A stretch of 64,000 nucleotides of DNA from Rikenellaceae bacterium (GTDB lineage: Bacteria; Bacteroidota; Bacteroidia; Bacteroidales; Rikenellaceae), in assembly GCA_015060065.1 (NCBI GenBank), contig SUZF01000011.1:1-64000 (forward strand). The letters are read 5' to 3'. This document shows, piece by piece, positions 62,709 to 64,000 of the stretch; within the stretch, counting starts at the first letter, position 1, and every line of letters starts with the position of its first letter. A model generated the notes under the pieces. The model had not been told where the DNA came from. It ran no database searches and was given only the letters and a program-made list of their open reading frames with translations. Made by a program: the position numbers and the translations under genes.

Positions 62709-62873
62709 ATGCGCCCCCGGTGCGCCTCTGCGGGTGTTGCCGTTACATTTGTTATTAGTGCGTTTTCTTTTACTCTTGTTTATTTTCGTTGCTTTCTACC
62801 CTCTTTTACCGGTGTTTTTTCGGTTTTCTCCTTTGTTAATCCTCTGTTGATAACTTGTAGTGCGTTTCTATGA
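62709..62873 (+). CDS. Possible 54-residue hydrophobic peptide
   Basis: ATG 62709 follows promoter P3 by 13 bp, and the frame stops (TGA) at the edge of the right direct repeat. The product is rich in Phe, Val, Leu and Ser and could be a membrane peptide. T-rich DNA gives such composition by chance, so this call is weak. Confidence 0.25.
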   Translation: MRPRCASAGVAVTFVISAFSFTLVYFRCFLPSFTGVFSVFSFVNPLLITCSAFL

Positions 62874-62892
62874 TAACGTAAATATTACGTCA
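62873..62892. repeat. Right 20-bp direct repeat (candidate attachment site)
   Basis: Identical to 60939-60958; no promoter box follows this copy. Beyond it the sequence is a hairpin (GAGGGTTGCGA-TG-TCGCAACCCTC, about 62917-62941) and short repeats before tnaA. Confidence 0.7.
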
Positions 62893-63001
62893 AAAGGGGT
62901 AGTGCGGTAATAGGAGAGGGTTGCGATGTCGCAACCCTCTTAAAAACATATATTTGACAAACAGCCAACAGCCCAAATAATCAGTTGCCAACTGCTAATG
63001 G

Positions 63002-63050
63002 CTAATGACTAATGACTAATGACTAATGACTAATGACTAATGACTAATGA
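63002..63050. repeat. 7-bp tandem repeat (7 copies) after tnaA
   Basis: Seven exact CTAATGA units, preceded by GCTAATGG variants of the GCTAATGGC motif also seen before parE and in the 23-kb cluster. It lies just beyond the tryptophanase stop. Confidence 0.9.
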
Positions 63051-63058
63051 CCAACTCC

Positions 63059-64000
63059 TTACTCCTCGATGCGTTCGAGTTTTACGGTAAAGTGACGCAT
63101 CAGTTCTGTCTCCCAGACGATGCGGACACCGCGTGTAATCTCGTTGCGGCGGTCAAAGACATTCTTCAACGCTACGGCGATAACATCCATATGGTTGTTG
63201 GTATAGACACGACGTGCAACGCACAAGCGCAGTAAATCCAAACCTCCGAAGCGATTCTCGCGAGTTACGGGGTCGCGGTCGGCCAAAATGTAGCCAATCT
63301 CGCAGCCACGAATACCAGCCTCCAAATACAACTCTACGGTCAGAGTCTGTGCCGGGAACTCCTCCTTGGGTACTTTGGTAAGGATCTTCGATGCATCAAC
63401 AAAGATGGCGTGGCCACCCGCAGGACGCTGATACGGAATGCCGAACTCATCCAGACGAGCCGCGAGATACTGCACCTGACGGATGCGTGTTTCGAGGTTG
63501 TCGAACTCGGTATTTTCGTCCAAACCTACCGCCAGAGCCTCCATATCGCGACCGTTCATACCGCCATAAGTGAGGTAACCCTCGTAAGGGATGCAGAAAC
63601 GCTTTGCACCCTCGTACCAATCCTCGTGGCGAGTGGCGATGAAACCACCCATATTGACAATACCGTCCTTCTTTGCCGACATAGTCATACCGTCAGCCAA
63701 CGAGAACATTTCAAGAACTATCTCTTTGATTGTCTTGTCTTTATAGCCCTCCTCGCGGGTCTTGATAAAGTATGCATTCTCGGCAAAACGAGCCGAGTCG
63801 AGGATTACGCGCTTGCCATATTTGTCAGCAATGGCACGCACCTCGCGCAAGTTCTGCATCGATACGGGCTGACCGCCGGCGGTATTGTTCGTAACGGTTA
63901 CGATGATAAAGGGAACGTTGTTGTGATGCTCTGCGAGTGCCTTTTCAAGCTTTGCGGGATCGACATTGCCCTTGAACGGATGTTCGAGCTGGGTGTCCTT
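63059..64000 (-). CDS. tnaA: Tryptophanase (partial; N-terminus beyond the window)
   Basis: PLP-dependent beta-elimination of tryptophan to indole, pyruvate and ammonia. The frame stays open to base 64000, so about 313 C-terminal residues are present. TAGGQPVSM, LDSARFAENAYFIK and MSAKKDG (Lys that binds PLP) match TnaA closely, as does the YEGYLTYGGMNGRDMEALAVG stretch (cited as LTYGGMNGRDMEALAVG). Tyrosine phenol-lyase is the near alternative; by overall resemblance tryptophanase is favoured. No terminator with a T run was seen after the stop. Confidence 0.92.
   Translation of the reverse strand, partial: KDTQLEHPFKGNVDPAKLEKALAEHHNNVPFIIVTVTNNTAGGQPVSMQNLREVRAIADKYGKRVILDSARFAENAYFIKTREEGYKDKTIKEIVLEMFSLADGMTMSAKKDGIVNMGGFIATRHEDWYEGAKRFCIPYEGYLTYGGMNGRDMEALAVGLDENTEFDNLETRIRQVQYLAARLDEFGIPYQRPAGGHAIFVDASKILTKVPKEEFPAQTLTVELYLEAGIRGCEIGYILADRDPVTRENRFGGLDLLRLCVARRVYTNNHMDVIAVALKNVFDRRNEITRGVRIVWETELMRHFTVKLERIEE

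Larger units (their letters stand above)
60939..62892 (+). mobile_element. Candidate 1.93-kb mini mobile element between 20-bp direct repeats
   Basis: ataacgtaaatattacgtca occurs at 60939-60958 and 62873-62892 and nowhere else that I saw. Each copy is an inverted repeat (ACGTA-aatat-TACGT) resembling a tyrosine-recombinase core. Between them lie two co-directional ORFs, three promoter pairs, one terminator and a GC-rich hairpin field. Coding-strand codons are strongly pyrimidine-ending, unlike the flanking genes. No integrase gene is inside, so mobility would need a host enzyme such as XerCD. Excision would give a circle of 1,934 bp. Confidence 0.5.

Noticed and set aside
62917..62941. Terminator for tnaA
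   Set aside because: The 11-bp hairpin is real, but neither strand has a T run after it, so it was not called a terminator.

Overview
The window looks like chromosome of an anaerobic gut Bacteroidales bacterium, most likely Alistipes or a close relative. The evidence is: promoters of the Bacteroidetes type (TTTG, about 20 bp, then TAnnTTTG); many SusD/fimbrillin-style lipoproteins with BACON, DUF4493 and PCMD domains; neighbouring pairs typical of the phylum (parE-parC, dxr-rseP, a short YbbR-like gene before coaE); and a tryptophanase gene, which fits an indole-positive organism. The genus is an inference from gene content.

Layout. 1-2.1 kb: groES-groEL (minus). 2.3-6.0 kb: a secreted heparinase II/III-like lyase, a DUF1919 gene, and a vitamin transporter with thiamine pyrophosphokinase (probable pnuT-tnr3 salvage pair). 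6.3-7.0 kb: tRNA-His followed by two further copies of its own 3' tail, each with structured DNA and a terminator. 7.1-16.7 kb: a tightly packed seven-gene minus-strand operon of five lipoproteins and two paralogous outer-membrane proteins. 16.9-18.2 kb: an SRPBCC protein and fabD. 18.6-22.9 kb: a 51-residue peptide, a 976-residue fimbrillin/BACON lipoprotein and, after one in-frame TGA, a non-specific endonuclease domain. 23-23.6 kb: dense repeats. 23.6-33.2 kb: a plus-strand run of ROK regulator, GNAT, YbbR-like, coaE, folP, lolD-like ABC ATPase, TIGR02757, a methyltransferase, DUF4831, AlkD-like and GH3. 33.2-41.4 kb: a minus-strand run of SDR epimerase, GH28, radA, rseP, DUF5715, dxr and a degenerate M23 protein. 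41.5-47.7 kb: a nucleotidyltransferase, a HAD protein, the Wzc/Wza-type polysaccharide export pair and an intracellular GH13. 48-60.5 kb: plsC, parE, parC, aroK, murI, ftsK, lolA and purA. 60.9-62.9 kb: a candidate mini mobile element of about 1.9 kb. 63-64 kb: tryptophanase, running off the right edge.

The strongest candidates for something undescribed are: (1) the 1.93-kb unit bounded by two identical 20-bp partly palindromic repeats, with two co-directional genes, a predicted promoter-terminator sRNA and a GC-rich hairpin field; (2) the tRNA-His tail repeats, with a cloverleaf-like fold next to them; (3) the lipoprotein/nuclease reading frame split by a single TGA; (4) an ~80-bp intergenic repeat whose copies show compensatory changes in a GAA-loop hairpin, and whose AATTGTGAATTG-type tail has supplied a start codon (murI) and an apparent in-frame insertion (fabD); (5) the seven-gene surface operon.

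All calls come from reading the sequence. Family names rest on recognised motifs and no database search was run. Where a promoter box shows that the longest open frame cannot be the gene, I moved the start and say so.
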